Made by a program: the position numbers and the translations under genes. A stretch of DNA of 5,082 nucleotides from Verrucomicrobiota bacterium. Its GTDB lineage: Bacteria; Verrucomicrobiota; Verrucomicrobiia; Limisphaerales; UBA1096. Under the pieces are notes generated by a model. It was not told the origin of the DNA, did not search any database, and worked only from the letters and a program-made list of their open reading frames with translations. The stretch lies in the NCBI GenBank assembly GCA_015658765.1, contig DQOE01000133.1, positions 1 through 5,082 on the forward strand, read 5' to 3'. Of the stretch, positions 1 through 5,082 are shown piece after piece (position 1 is the stretch's first letter; every line of letters begins with the position of its first letter).

Positions 1-1
1 G

Positions 2-589
2 TTCATCGACGAGCAAAGCGAACAGGAGTTTGAGCAGCAACTGACGGTGAACCCGGATCGTGGCCCGGAGTTGCTCGCCGCGCTGAAGCTGAACGACGCG
101 ATTGGCCAAGCGGAGGCCACGCCGGAGCAACTCAAGGTGCTTCACACCTGCATCAAAAAAGTGACCGAGGACATGGAGCATTTGCGCTTCAACACCGCCA
201 TCTCCGCGATGATGGTGTTCACCAACGAGGCGTCGAACTGGGAGATCCGTCCGTTGTCGGTGATGAACGATTTTCTACTACTGCTCGCGCCGTTCGCGCC
301 GCACATTGCCGAGGAACTGCACGCCAAGGCCAACGGCGGCGACTCGACCCTTGCGTACCAACCTTGGCCAAGGCATGACGAGGCGCACCTCGTCGAGTCC
401 ACCATCGAGATGGCGGTGCAGGTCAACGGCAAGTTGCGCGACCGCATCCAAATCCCGGCGGACATGGACAAGTCAGACATCGAGCGGATTGCCATGGAAA
501 GCGAAAATGTCCAGCGGCACACCGAAGGGAAAAATGTGAAAAAAGTGATCGTCATTCCGGGCAAACTGGTGAACATCGTCGCGGTGTGA
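2..589 (+). CDS. leuS: Leucyl-tRNA synthetase, C-terminal part (5' end outside window)
   Basis: Cytoplasmic class I aminoacyl-tRNA synthetase that charges tRNA-Leu with leucine using ATP. Only the last 195 residues are visible. The frame is open from base 2, so the gene enters from the left, and it stops at TGA 587-589. The fragment covers the helical anticodon-binding bundle (RFNTAISAMMVF, then LLLLAPFAPHIAEEL and YQPWP) and the small C-terminal tRNA-contact domain (VQVNGKLRDRI, ending VIVIPGKLVNIVAV). These are hallmark LeuRS tail sequences, and the end falls where the family normally ends. The catalytic HIGH and KMSKS motifs and the editing domain would lie upstream. The stop overlaps the GTG start of the next small gene as GTGA. 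I see no damage in the visible part. Identity rests on recognised motifs and is very likely. Confidence 0.96.
   Translation, partial: FIDEQSEQEFEQQLTVNPDRGPELLAALKLNDAIGQAEATPEQLKVLHTCIKKVTEDMEHLRFNTAISAMMVFTNEASNWEIRPLSVMNDFLLLLAPFAPHIAEELHAKANGGDSTLAYQPWPRHDEAHLVESTIEMAVQVNGKLRDRIQIPADMDKSDIERIAMESENVQRHTEGKNVKKVIVIPGKLVNIVAV
102..110. repeat. TTGGCCAAG word, copy in leuS
   Basis: Exact copy of the over-represented word, followed by CG so that it approximates the extended palindrome CGCTTGGCCAAGCG with one mismatch. It reads ATT GGC CAA GCG (Ile-Gly-Gln-Ala) in leuS. Confidence 0.6.
362..373. repeat. 12-bp palindrome CCTTGGCCAAGG in leuS
   Basis: A perfect 12-bp palindrome containing the TTGGCCAAG word. 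Here it is read as CCT TGG CCA AGG (Pro-Trp-Pro-Arg), a different codon phase from the copy at 102-110. Confidence 0.6.
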
Positions 590-741
590 GTTTTTTGAAG
601 CTCCATTTTGCCAGGAATTTTCTCACTCCACAGGAGCAGAAAGCAGTCTGCGCGGTGGCATTGCTCCTGCTTGTCGGGTGGGGAGTGAAATCTTGCATCC
701 TCAAGCCAACCGAACCGCCGCCCGCCCGGGCTGAAAACTGA
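586..741 (+). CDS. Small single-span membrane protein between leuS and a Minf_1886-family gene
   Basis: This is a 51-residue reading frame too short for usual gene-calling cut-offs. It begins MSFLKLHFARNFLTPQEQKA, continues with one hydrophobic segment at about residues 20-34 (AVCAVALLLLVGWGV), and ends in a proline-rich polar tail (KPTEPPPARAEN). The GTG start at 586 overlaps the leuS stop as GTGA, and the TGA stop at 739-741 shares its last base with the ATG of the next gene. Such double coupling is strong circumstantial evidence that it is translated. A TTG at 595 is an alternative start. The likely topology is a short N-terminal segment, one membrane helix and a short tail on the other side. 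From memory, the LTPQEQKA-plus-helix pattern resembles the N-terminus of small ComEA-like proteins of Verrucomicrobia, but the helix-hairpin-helix DNA-binding part is absent. No function can be assigned. Confidence 0.62.
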   Translation: MSFLKLHFARNFLTPQEQKAVCAVALLLLVGWGVKSCILKPTEPPPARAEN

Positions 742-1178
742 TGCAACAGTTCGACTACGACGAAGTGCTGGACCTGCTCCTGGCGAAGGACGACAGGTAC
801 CCCCGTGCGGCCTACCACTTCGTGCGCGAGGGCCTCGACTACACCCAGCACAAGATGTCCAAAATGTCCGGCGCGAAGGAACCCCGGCACGTTAGCGGGC
901 AGGAGTTGACCGACGGCATGAGGCGGTTTGCGCTCGAGACCTACGGACCGATGGCCAAGATGCTGCTCAATGAGTGGGGCATCCACGGCACGACCGATTT
1001 CGGCGAGATTGTTTTCAACCTCGTCGAGAATAATCTCCTGGCCAAGACCGACAAGGACACCCGCGAGGATTTCACCGGCGGCTTCGATTTCGACGAGGCG
1101 TTCACCGCGCCATACCAACCCTTGGCCAAGCCCAAAAAAAAGTCCGCAAAGCCCCCGAAAGCCAAGCGGAGCAAATAG
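741..1178 (+). CDS. Minf_1886 family protein (PVC-group conserved, function unknown)
   Basis: A 145-residue soluble protein with no signal peptide or membrane segment. Residues 1-125 match the conserved pattern I know as the Minf_1886 family (TIGR04138), found in Verrucomicrobia and Planctomycetes. Visible landmarks are DDRYPRAAYHFVREGLDYT (17-35), HVSGQEL (50-56), WGI (79-81), TTDFGEIVFNLVE (84-96) and DF (110-111). The tail after residue 129 is lysine- and proline-rich (KPKKKSAKPPKAKRSK) and probably disordered; it could contact nucleic acid, but that is inference. The ATG overlaps the stop of the small membrane-protein gene by one base, with no clear Shine-Dalgarno sequence, so translation is probably coupled. 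The stop is TAG. Position behind leuS hints at a housekeeping or translation-related role without proving it. Function is unknown for the whole family as far as I know. Confidence 0.85.
   Translation: MQQFDYDEVLDLLLAKDDRYPRAAYHFVREGLDYTQHKMSKMSGAKEPRHVSGQELTDGMRRFALETYGPMAKMLLNEWGIHGTTDFGEIVFNLVENNLLAKTDKDTREDFTGGFDFDEAFTAPYQPLAKPKKKSAKPPKAKRSK
1121..1130. repeat. 10-bp palindrome CTTGGCCAAG in the Minf_1886-family gene
   Basis: A perfect 10-bp palindrome read as TTG GCC AAG (Leu-Ala-Lys), the third codon phase for this word. A near copy, CTGGCCAAG, lies just past the stop codon at 1182-1190, outside any gene. Confidence 0.6.
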
Positions 1179-1222
1179 CGACTGGCCAAGTGCAAGGGCT
1201 GTTCCCTCGGCGATTTTACAGA

Positions 1223-1236
1223 ACCCCGTACGGGGT
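1223..1236. repeat. 14-bp perfect palindrome in the convergent gap
   Basis: ACCCCGTACGGGGT is a perfect palindrome 45 bases past the end of the Minf_1886-family gene. As RNA it could form a 5-bp stem with a GTAC loop. No T run follows on either side, so it is not a standard intrinsic terminator. It could be a protein-binding site, or a terminator of a non-canonical kind. Confidence 0.4.
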
Positions 1237-1250
1237 GGTTATCCCGCGTT

Positions 1251-1350
1251 CTCCCTCACCCCTCCCTCTGGGAGAGGGTGATTGCTGAGCTACGTAGCGT
1301 TTGATTCCTTCTCCCTCAGGGAGAAGGTGGCCGAAGGCCGGATGAGGGTG
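1251..1350. repeat. REP/BIME-like inverted-repeat mosaic between convergent genes
   Basis: The roughly 220-base gap between the convergent genes ending at 1178 and 1400 holds a nested set of inverted repeats. Arm 1253-1258 (CCCTCA) pairs with 1343-1348 (TGAGGG). Hairpin A is CCCTCT-GGG-AGAGGG at 1264-1278. GCTACGTAGC at 1289-1298 is a 10-bp palindrome. Hairpin B at 1307-1327 has a perfect 10-base inverted repeat, CCTTCTCCCT against AGGGAGAAGG, around one C. Hairpin C is GGCC-GAA-GGCC at 1329-1339. The left half, read on the minus strand, resembles the right half, so this looks like two related units facing each other. The CTCCCTCAGGGAGA...GATGAGGGTGA style resembles extragenic palindromic elements spread across many bacterial genomes, which RAYT transposases may mobilise in some lineages. 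In this position it could stabilise or end both converging transcripts. Confidence 0.6.
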
Positions 1351-1399
1351 AACTCTCGGATGAATTATTGTTAAGATCGACGATCGCTTACACGCAAAC

Positions 1400-1831
1400 T
1401 CAAAAGCCGGGGGCGATGTAGCGCTCGAGTTGATCGATGATGTGATCCTTCTCGGAAACCGTGAGGAGAAGCAGGTCGGTGGAGGAGATGACCCCCAGCA
1501 CTTTGCCTTTCTCGAGCACCGGCAGGTGGCGGATTCGGCGTTTGCCCATGATGTCCATGCATTTTTCAATGCCGGCTTCTGGCCCCACTTGGGCGATCTT
1601 GTGGCTCATGATTTCCGAGACCTTGGTGGTTTTTGAGGATCGATCCTTGAGCACGACTTTTCGCGTGTAGTCGCGCTCGGAGATGACGCCCACCAACTTA
1701 CTGTTATCGATCACCATTAGCGCGCCCACCTTGAATTTGTCCATCGCCTTGACGGCGTCGAACACGGTGGCATCCGGCGGAACCGATCGAACGACCCCAT
1801 GACGATCCTTCAGTATCTCTCTCGCATTCAT
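1400..1831 (-). CDS. Two-CBS-domain protein
   Basis: A 143-residue stand-alone cytoplasmic protein made of a tandem pair of CBS domains (a Bateman module). CBS1 covers about residues 7-62, with ATVFDAVKAMDKFKVGALMV and GVISERDYTRKVV. CBS2 covers about 73-132, with VSEIMSHKI, MDIMGKRRIRHLPVLEKGKV and GVISSTDLLL. Such modules usually bind AMP, ATP or related adenosine ligands between the paired domains and act as energy or redox sensors. The GVIS-x-RD motif in CBS1 is the usual ribose/phosphate contact. Length and the MNAREIL start match the common short CBS family, so I keep the ATG at 1831 although no strong Shine-Dalgarno sequence precedes it. There is no attached effector domain, so the regulated partner is unknown. 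The gene runs into the repeat-bearing gap and faces the leuS block tail to tail. Confidence 0.93.
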   Translation of the reverse strand: MNAREILKDRHGVVRSVPPDATVFDAVKAMDKFKVGALMVIDNSKLVGVISERDYTRKVVLKDRSSKTTKVSEIMSHKIAQVGPEAGIEKCMDIMGKRRIRHLPVLEKGKVLGVISSTDLLLLTVSEKDHIIDQLERYIAPGF

Positions 1832-1854
1832 CGGCGTACTGGTTGGTGCTGATG

Positions 1855-1882
1855 ATAATGGGCTTCCCCCTGCAAATGTCCA
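1855..1882 (-). promoter_or_regulatory. Possible sigma-70-type promoter for the CBS gene
   Basis: On the minus strand TGGACA (plus 1877-1882) stands 16 bases before CATTAT (plus 1855-1860), giving 5/6 and 4/6 matches to the -35 and -10 consensus. The predicted transcript would start about 15-20 bases before the ATG at 1831. The match is modest and could be chance. The CBS gene might instead be read through from hisS. Confidence 0.25.
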
Positions 1883-1911
1883 GAGAAGAATTCAAGGGGT
1901 TTTCAGTTCGT

Positions 1912-2196
1912 TTATCGAACGAAATCTTCGGGTGAAATGGCGATGCCCTCGAATTTCTTTAGGATTTTCTCATCAACAGTCACCAGTGATACCCCCAAGT
2001 CCATGGCCAAGCTGACGTATTCCGCGTCGTAAGCGGATACGGGATGACGCTCTGTCAGTGCCAAAACCATTTCTGAAGTCACCTCGTAATCCCGATCGCC
2101 CAATATTCCCTCGGCTTCTTTCATGCAATCCAAGGCAACATCGGATGGCAAGAATCTGTGCCGGACGTGCCATCTTCCGGGCCTAGGATCGTGCTG
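1912..2196 (-). pseudogene. Truncated VapC-type PIN-domain toxin remnant
   Basis: The frame ends with a convincing C-terminal half of a PIN-domain ribonuclease: MKEAEGILGDRDYEV, then SAYDAEYVSLAMDLGVSLVT, then VDEKILKKF and a family-like end ISPEDFV. The two C-terminal acidic residues (D of SAYDAEY and D of VTVD) are present. Recognisable homology fades upstream of about base 2151. An in-frame stop at 2197-2199 closes the frame, and hisS ends at 2265, leaving no room for the missing 50-60 residues. These should hold the first catalytic Asp and the conserved Glu. A TTG at 2149-2151 could start a 79-residue product, but it would lack half the active site. No antitoxin gene is adjacent. The best reading is a decayed vapC from a lost toxin-antitoxin pair. 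A diverged short PIN protein is less likely. Confidence 0.7.
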
Positions 2197-2264
2197 TTAT
2201 CGTTGTTTGCCATTTCCCCTTTTGGGGTGACTGGGAGACAGCCTTATAATGATAGAGTGGCAGG

Positions 2265-3512
2265 TCAAGTATTGGCTTTGGCTATCCTCGCAACTTCATC
2301 AAAAAGGCATGTCTGCTCCCCGCGGGTTTTGAGGTTTTTGACTCGGGCCTGGGTGGGGTTGTCGAGGGTGACGAGCCATTTGGCGTTCAGCTCGAGGGCG
2401 CGCTTGAGTTGCTTGTCCGGCTTGGTTTTGAGCAGGGGATACTCGGTGGCCAGGCCGGCCTGGCGAAGTTGTTGGACGAGGCCAAGCGAGGCGTTGCGCA
2501 GCGACTCGTCGGCGATCTGCACGAAGGCGTCGAGCGCTTGGCCAAGCGGGGGCACGAGGCCGCGATCTTTCAGCAACTCAGCCAGCACTACGTCGCCCAT
2601 GCCGAAGCCCAGCGCGGGCAGGTCGCTTTTGCCGCCGGAGACGAGCTTGACCAGATGATCGTAGCGGCCGCCGCCGGCGATGGCGCGGAATTTGCCCCGC
2701 TTGTCGAACGCCTCGTACACCGGCCCGGTGTAGTAGGCCAAGCCGCGGATGATCCGGTAGTCGATCTTGATGAAGTCACCCAAGCCGCGCGCCTCGATGT
2801 TGGCGAGGATGGCGGCGAGTTCGTTGGTCGGTTGGCCGCTCTCGATGAAATCGTTCACCTGCTCGAGGGAGAAACCAAGCTTGGCCAGTTTGTCGCCGGA
2901 CACGGCCGGGTCTTCGCGTTCGAGTTTGTCGATGATCTGGTAAAAGTCGTTGGCGTCCTTTTCCTGCCCGCCGCCATTCTCAAAAAAATCCTGCCACGCG
3001 CGTCGGCTGCTGAGGCGCACGACGAAGTCATCGCTCGTTAGCTTGAGGTCGCGCAGGGTGTCGATGAGCAGGGCGATCAACTCGGCGTCGGCGGCCAAGT
3101 GTTCCTCGCCGATGATGTCGGCGTTGAACTGGAAGTGCTCGCGCAGCCGGCCTTTCTGCTGGCGCTCGTAGCGGAAGAGCTGCGGGATGGAGAACCACTT
3201 GATCGGCTTTTTGTAGTTGCGCGTGTGGGAGGCGGCCATCCGCGCGAGGGTGGGGGTCATCTCCGGGCGCAGCGACACGTTGCGATCGCCCTTGTCGGTG
3301 AAGTTGTAAAGCTGGCCGACGATCTCGTCGCCGCTCTTTTTGGTGTACAGATCCAGCTCCTCGATCGGCGGGCCGTCGTACTCGCGGAAGCCGTAATGCT
3401 CGGCGGTGCCGCGCCAGGTGTCGAAGATGTACCGGCGCAGGTCGAGGCTCCACGAGTCCACGGTGGGAATCGGTTCCGGGTAAAAATCGCGAAAGCCGGG
3501 GAGTCCTTTCAT
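2265..3512 (-). CDS. hisS: Histidyl-tRNA synthetase
   Basis: Class II aminoacyl-tRNA synthetase of 415 residues, close to the usual 420, which charges tRNA-His in the cytoplasm. The N-terminus KGLPGFRDFYPE is typical. Motif 1 lies around residues 45-52 (EYDGPPIEE), followed by LRPEMTPTLARM (81-92). Motif 2 is FRYERQQKGRLREHF (113-127). The histidine-specific HisA motif is RGLAYYTGPVYE (256-267), and motif 3 is GGGRYDHLV (280-288) plus LGFGMGD (301-307). Residues from about 327 form the alpha/beta anticodon-binding domain, including DKQLKRALELNAKWLV. The loop where many homologues have a GE-x-E motif reads LDNPTQAR here, a mild divergence. The ATG at 3512 is 29 bases past the HAD gene stop, suggesting one operon with prfA. 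No clear Shine-Dalgarno sequence and no strong terminator are visible. Confidence 0.97.
   Translation of the reverse strand: MKGLPGFRDFYPEPIPTVDSWSLDLRRYIFDTWRGTAEHYGFREYDGPPIEELDLYTKKSGDEIVGQLYNFTDKGDRNVSLRPEMTPTLARMAASHTRNYKKPIKWFSIPQLFRYERQQKGRLREHFQFNADIIGEEHLAADAELIALLIDTLRDLKLTSDDFVVRLSSRRAWQDFFENGGGQEKDANDFYQIIDKLEREDPAVSGDKLAKLGFSLEQVNDFIESGQPTNELAAILANIEARGLGDFIKIDYRIIRGLAYYTGPVYEAFDKRGKFRAIAGGGRYDHLVKLVSGGKSDLPALGFGMGDVVLAELLKDRGLVPPLGQALDAFVQIADESLRNASLGLVQQLRQAGLATEYPLLKTKPDKQLKRALELNAKWLVTLDNPTQARVKNLKTRGEQTCLFDEVARIAKANT
2535..2548. repeat. 14-bp palindrome CGCTTGGCCAAGCG in hisS
   Basis: The longest and most perfect copy of the recurrent word: both strands read CGCTTGGCCAAGCG. 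It encodes Leu-Gly-Gln-Ala on the minus strand inside hisS, near the junction of the catalytic and anticodon-binding domains. Confidence 0.65.
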
Positions 3513-3541
3513 TGGTCAGTGGGCCGCTTGGCCTGGCGCGG

Positions 3542-4120
3542 TTAACGACTGGCCGCAGCGAGCATGTCGCGGACATCGACCGGTTCCATGCCGGCGGCGA
3601 GGATCGCCTTGATGCCCATGTCCGCGTCTTCATACGCCCGGCACTTTTCCGGTGCAACATTGATCCGCCTCGCGGCCTCGAGAAACGTGTCCGGCGCAGG
3701 CTTGGGATTCACGACATCCTGGCTGGTGACAATGGCGTCGAAGTAGTGCCGGATGCCGCAGTGTTGCAGGATGCCCTCGACGGTTTCGTGCGTGCCGCCG
3801 GAGGCGATCGCCATCGGGAGTTTGCCGTGGCTCTCGCGGACAATCTGCATGACCTCGGGGATTTCCCCGGCGTCGCCGATCAACTCCATGTACTTGGCTT
3901 CCTTTTGGAACGTCACCGCCTCGGAGTCGATCTCGATGCCTTGCTCCTCGGAGAGTATCCGCAGCACCTTGAACGGCGAGACGCCGCCAAGCGCGTAAAA
4001 TCGATCCTCGGGGAATACGAGGCCGTGCTTGGCCGTGGTGGAGCACCAAGCCGCGTAGTGGATCGGCATGGTGTCGACGATCGTTCCGTCACAGTCGAAT
4101 ATCAGTCCTTCAGGTTGCAT
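3542..4120 (-). CDS. HAD-superfamily phosphatase, YqaB/beta-phosphoglucomutase type
   Basis: A 192-residue cytoplasmic haloacid-dehalogenase-type enzyme of subfamily IA. Motif I is FDCDGTIVDT with nucleophile Asp9 and acid Asp11; motif II is IASGG with Ser107; motif III is Lys140 in NPKPAPDTF; motif IV is YEDADMGI with Glu164, Asp165 and Asp167. A helical C1 cap fills residues 16-85. The second half strongly resembles E. coli YqaB, a fructose-1-phosphate and 6-phosphogluconate phosphatase: compare HYFDA, KPAPDTFL, EDAD-x-GI, AAGM and VDVR. All catalytic residues are present, so it should be active on a small phosphorylated sugar or metabolite. The exact substrate cannot be read from sequence, and a phosphomutase role is the main alternative. 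It lies 12 bases after prfA and 29 before hisS, so it is probably co-transcribed with both. The ATG has no evident Shine-Dalgarno sequence; re-initiation after prfA is likely. Confidence 0.92.
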   Translation of the reverse strand: MQPEGLIFDCDGTIVDTMPIHYAAWCSTTAKHGLVFPEDRFYALGGVSPFKVLRILSEEQGIEIDSEAVTFQKEAKYMELIGDAGEIPEVMQIVRESHGKLPMAIASGGTHETVEGILQHCGIRHYFDAIVTSQDVVNPKPAPDTFLEAARRINVAPEKCRAYEDADMGIKAILAAGMEPVDVRDMLAAASR

Positions 4121-4132
4121 AAAAATTTTCAG

Positions 4133-5082
4133 TTACTCGAGGGCGGCCAAGCGCTCCTTGAGGTCATTGGCGAGGAGGGCCGAGACGACCTCCCCGATTT
4201 CGCCCTCGATGAACGTCGGCAGATTGTACAGCGTGAGATCGATGCGGTGATCGGTCACGCGGCTCTGCGAAAAATTGTAGGTGCGAATGCGCTCGTTGCG
4301 TTCGCCGGTGCCGATCTGCGACTTGCGCTCGGCGGCGTACTTGGCGTGTTCCTCGGCGATCTTTTGCTCGAGCAAACGCGACCGCAGCACCTTCATGGCC
4401 TGCTCCTTGTTTTTCTGCTGTGAACGCCCGTCCATGCAGCGGACGATCATGCCGCTTGGTTTGTGCTGGATCTGCACCGCCGAGTCGGTCGTGTTCACCC
4501 CTTGGCCTCCGGGGCCGGAGGCGCGGCAGACGTTGATCTCCAAGTCGTCCGGCTTGATCTCGATATCGACAGCCTCCGCCTCGGGCAATACGGCGACGGT
4601 GACGGTGCTCGTGTGCACGCGGCCCTGCGTCTCGGTGGCCGGCACGCGCTGCACGCGGTGGACGCCGCTTTCGAACTTGAGCTTCCGGAACACGTCCTGT
4701 CCCTTGATCCCGAAGATGACCTCCTTGAATCCGCCGAGGTCGGATGCGCTGGCGTCCATCGGTTCGACTTTCCAGCCCTGCGACTCGGCGTACCGGATGT
4801 ACATGCGGTGCAGGTCGGCAGAGAACAGGGCGGACTCCGCACCACCGGCACCGGCGCGAATCTCGACGATCGTGTCGCGCGAGTCGGTCGGGTTCGGCGG
4901 GATGATGCCGTACTGCAACTCGAGCCCGAGCTTGGCTTGTTCCACCTCGAGTTCGGATAATTCCTCCCGGGCCAGTTCCGCCAGCTCCGAGCCGGCTGGT
5001 TCGCTCTTGAGCAGTTCCTTGCTGGCGTCGATGTCGGCGAGCAGCTTGAGAAAGCGTTCGCCCAGGTCGGCCAGTTTTTTCA
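4133..5082 (-). CDS. prfA: Peptide chain release factor 1 (5' end outside window)
   Basis: Class I release factor that reads UAA and UAG in the ribosomal A site and triggers peptide release. The frame is open to the window edge. About 315 residues are visible, and roughly 40 N-terminal residues are missing by comparison with E. coli RF1 (360). The tripeptide PAT in RVQRVPATETQGR (bases 4634-4642) is the RF1 anticodon-like P-x-T signature; RF2 would have SPF. The catalytic GGQ lies in SGPGGQGVNTTDSAVQIQH (bases 4502-4510), and its Gln is normally methylated by PrmC. The domain 1 coiled region precedes DTIVEIRAGAGGAESALF, as usual. In-frame GTG or ATG codons inside the window are internal and not the start. 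The stop is TAA. It leads the apparent prfA-HAD-hisS operon; no prmC is seen next to it. Confidence 0.96.
   Translation of the reverse strand, partial: KKLADLGERFLKLLADIDASKELLKSEPAGSELAELAREELSELEVEQAKLGLELQYGIIPPNPTDSRDTIVEIRAGAGGAESALFSADLHRMYIRYAESQGWKVEPMDASASDLGGFKEVIFGIKGQDVFRKLKFESGVHRVQRVPATETQGRVHTSTVTVAVLPEAEAVDIEIKPDDLEINVCRASGPGGQGVNTTDSAVQIQHKPSGMIVRCMDGRSQQKNKEQAMKVLRSRLLEQKIAEEHAKYAAERKSQIGTGERNERIRTYNFSQSRVTDHRIDLTLYNLPTFIEGEIGEVVSALLANDLKERLAALE

Noticed and set aside
552..1118. A 188-codon minus-strand frame opposite the leuS end and the Minf_1886-family gene.
   Set aside because: It is an antisense shadow. The plus-strand proteins match known families and the minus frame does not.
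1134..1144. A slippery heptamer A-AAA-AAG in frame near the end of the Minf_1886-family gene, which could allow -1 frameshifting into a longer product.
   Set aside because: The codons encode part of an ordinary Lys-rich tail. No convincing stimulatory stem follows closely, and the -1 product runs into non-conserved repeat sequence and stops near 1286.
2121..2213. A 30-codon minus-strand frame (MANNDNSTIL...) with AGGGGA just before its ATG.
   Set aside because: It has no recognisable similarity and the purine run lies too close to the start. It runs out of frame into the PIN remnant, so it is probably chance.
2216..2227. CCCC-TTTT-GGGG hairpin after hisS as a possible terminator.
   Set aside because: A 4-bp stem with no T run on the minus strand is too weak to call an intrinsic terminator.
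2222..2250. TTGGGG, 17 bases, then a perfect TATAAT on the plus strand, resembling a promoter.
   Set aside because: It would point into hisS in antisense with no plus-strand gene downstream. A single good -10 in an AT-richer gap is easily chance, though an antisense RNA cannot be excluded.
2409..3041. A 210-codon plus-strand frame inside hisS.
   Set aside because: It is an antisense shadow of an intact histidyl-tRNA synthetase gene with no recognisable motif.
3512..4423. A 303-codon open frame on the plus strand antisense to the HAD gene and prfA.
   Set aside because: It overlaps two well-identified genes on the other strand, shows no recognisable domain and has low-complexity Leu/Gly/Asp composition, as expected for the antisense of GC-rich coding DNA.

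Overview
The window looks like ordinary chromosome from a GC-rich bacterium of the PVC group, most likely a verrucomicrobium. The main clue is the 145-residue protein at 741-1178. It matches the pattern I know as the Minf_1886 family (TIGR04138), which is essentially confined to Verrucomicrobia and Planctomycetes. The weak Shine-Dalgarno sequences and the coupled stop/start junctions fit, but do not prove, that placement.

Layout: two gene blocks converge on a repeat-bearing gap. On the + strand are the 3' end of leuS (leucyl-tRNA synthetase), a 51-residue single-span membrane protein (586-741) and the Minf_1886-family protein. These three are joined by overlapping stop and start codons, so they are probably co-translated. 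On the - strand, reading from the right edge, are prfA (release factor 1, 5' end cut by the window), a YqaB-type HAD phosphatase, and hisS (histidyl-tRNA synthetase), with 12- and 29-base gaps, so probably one operon. Past hisS lie a decayed VapC-type PIN-domain fragment and a two-CBS-domain protein, also on the - strand.

The convergent gap (1179-1399) has no gene. It holds a REP/BIME-like mosaic of inverted repeats.

Functionally the window is mostly translation: two aminoacyl-tRNA synthetases and the factor that ends translation at UAA and UAG. Accessory genes are a small-molecule phosphatase, a likely nucleotide-sensing CBS protein and two uncharacterised proteins next to leuS. I see no phage, CRISPR, insertion sequence or new defence system.

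The most unusual signal is at DNA level. A palindromic word, TTGGCCAAG, and its extended form CGCTTGGCCAAGCG recur far above chance. The exact copies lie in three genes and in all three codon phases, which argues for a genome-wide DNA signature of the HIP1 kind rather than codon bias.
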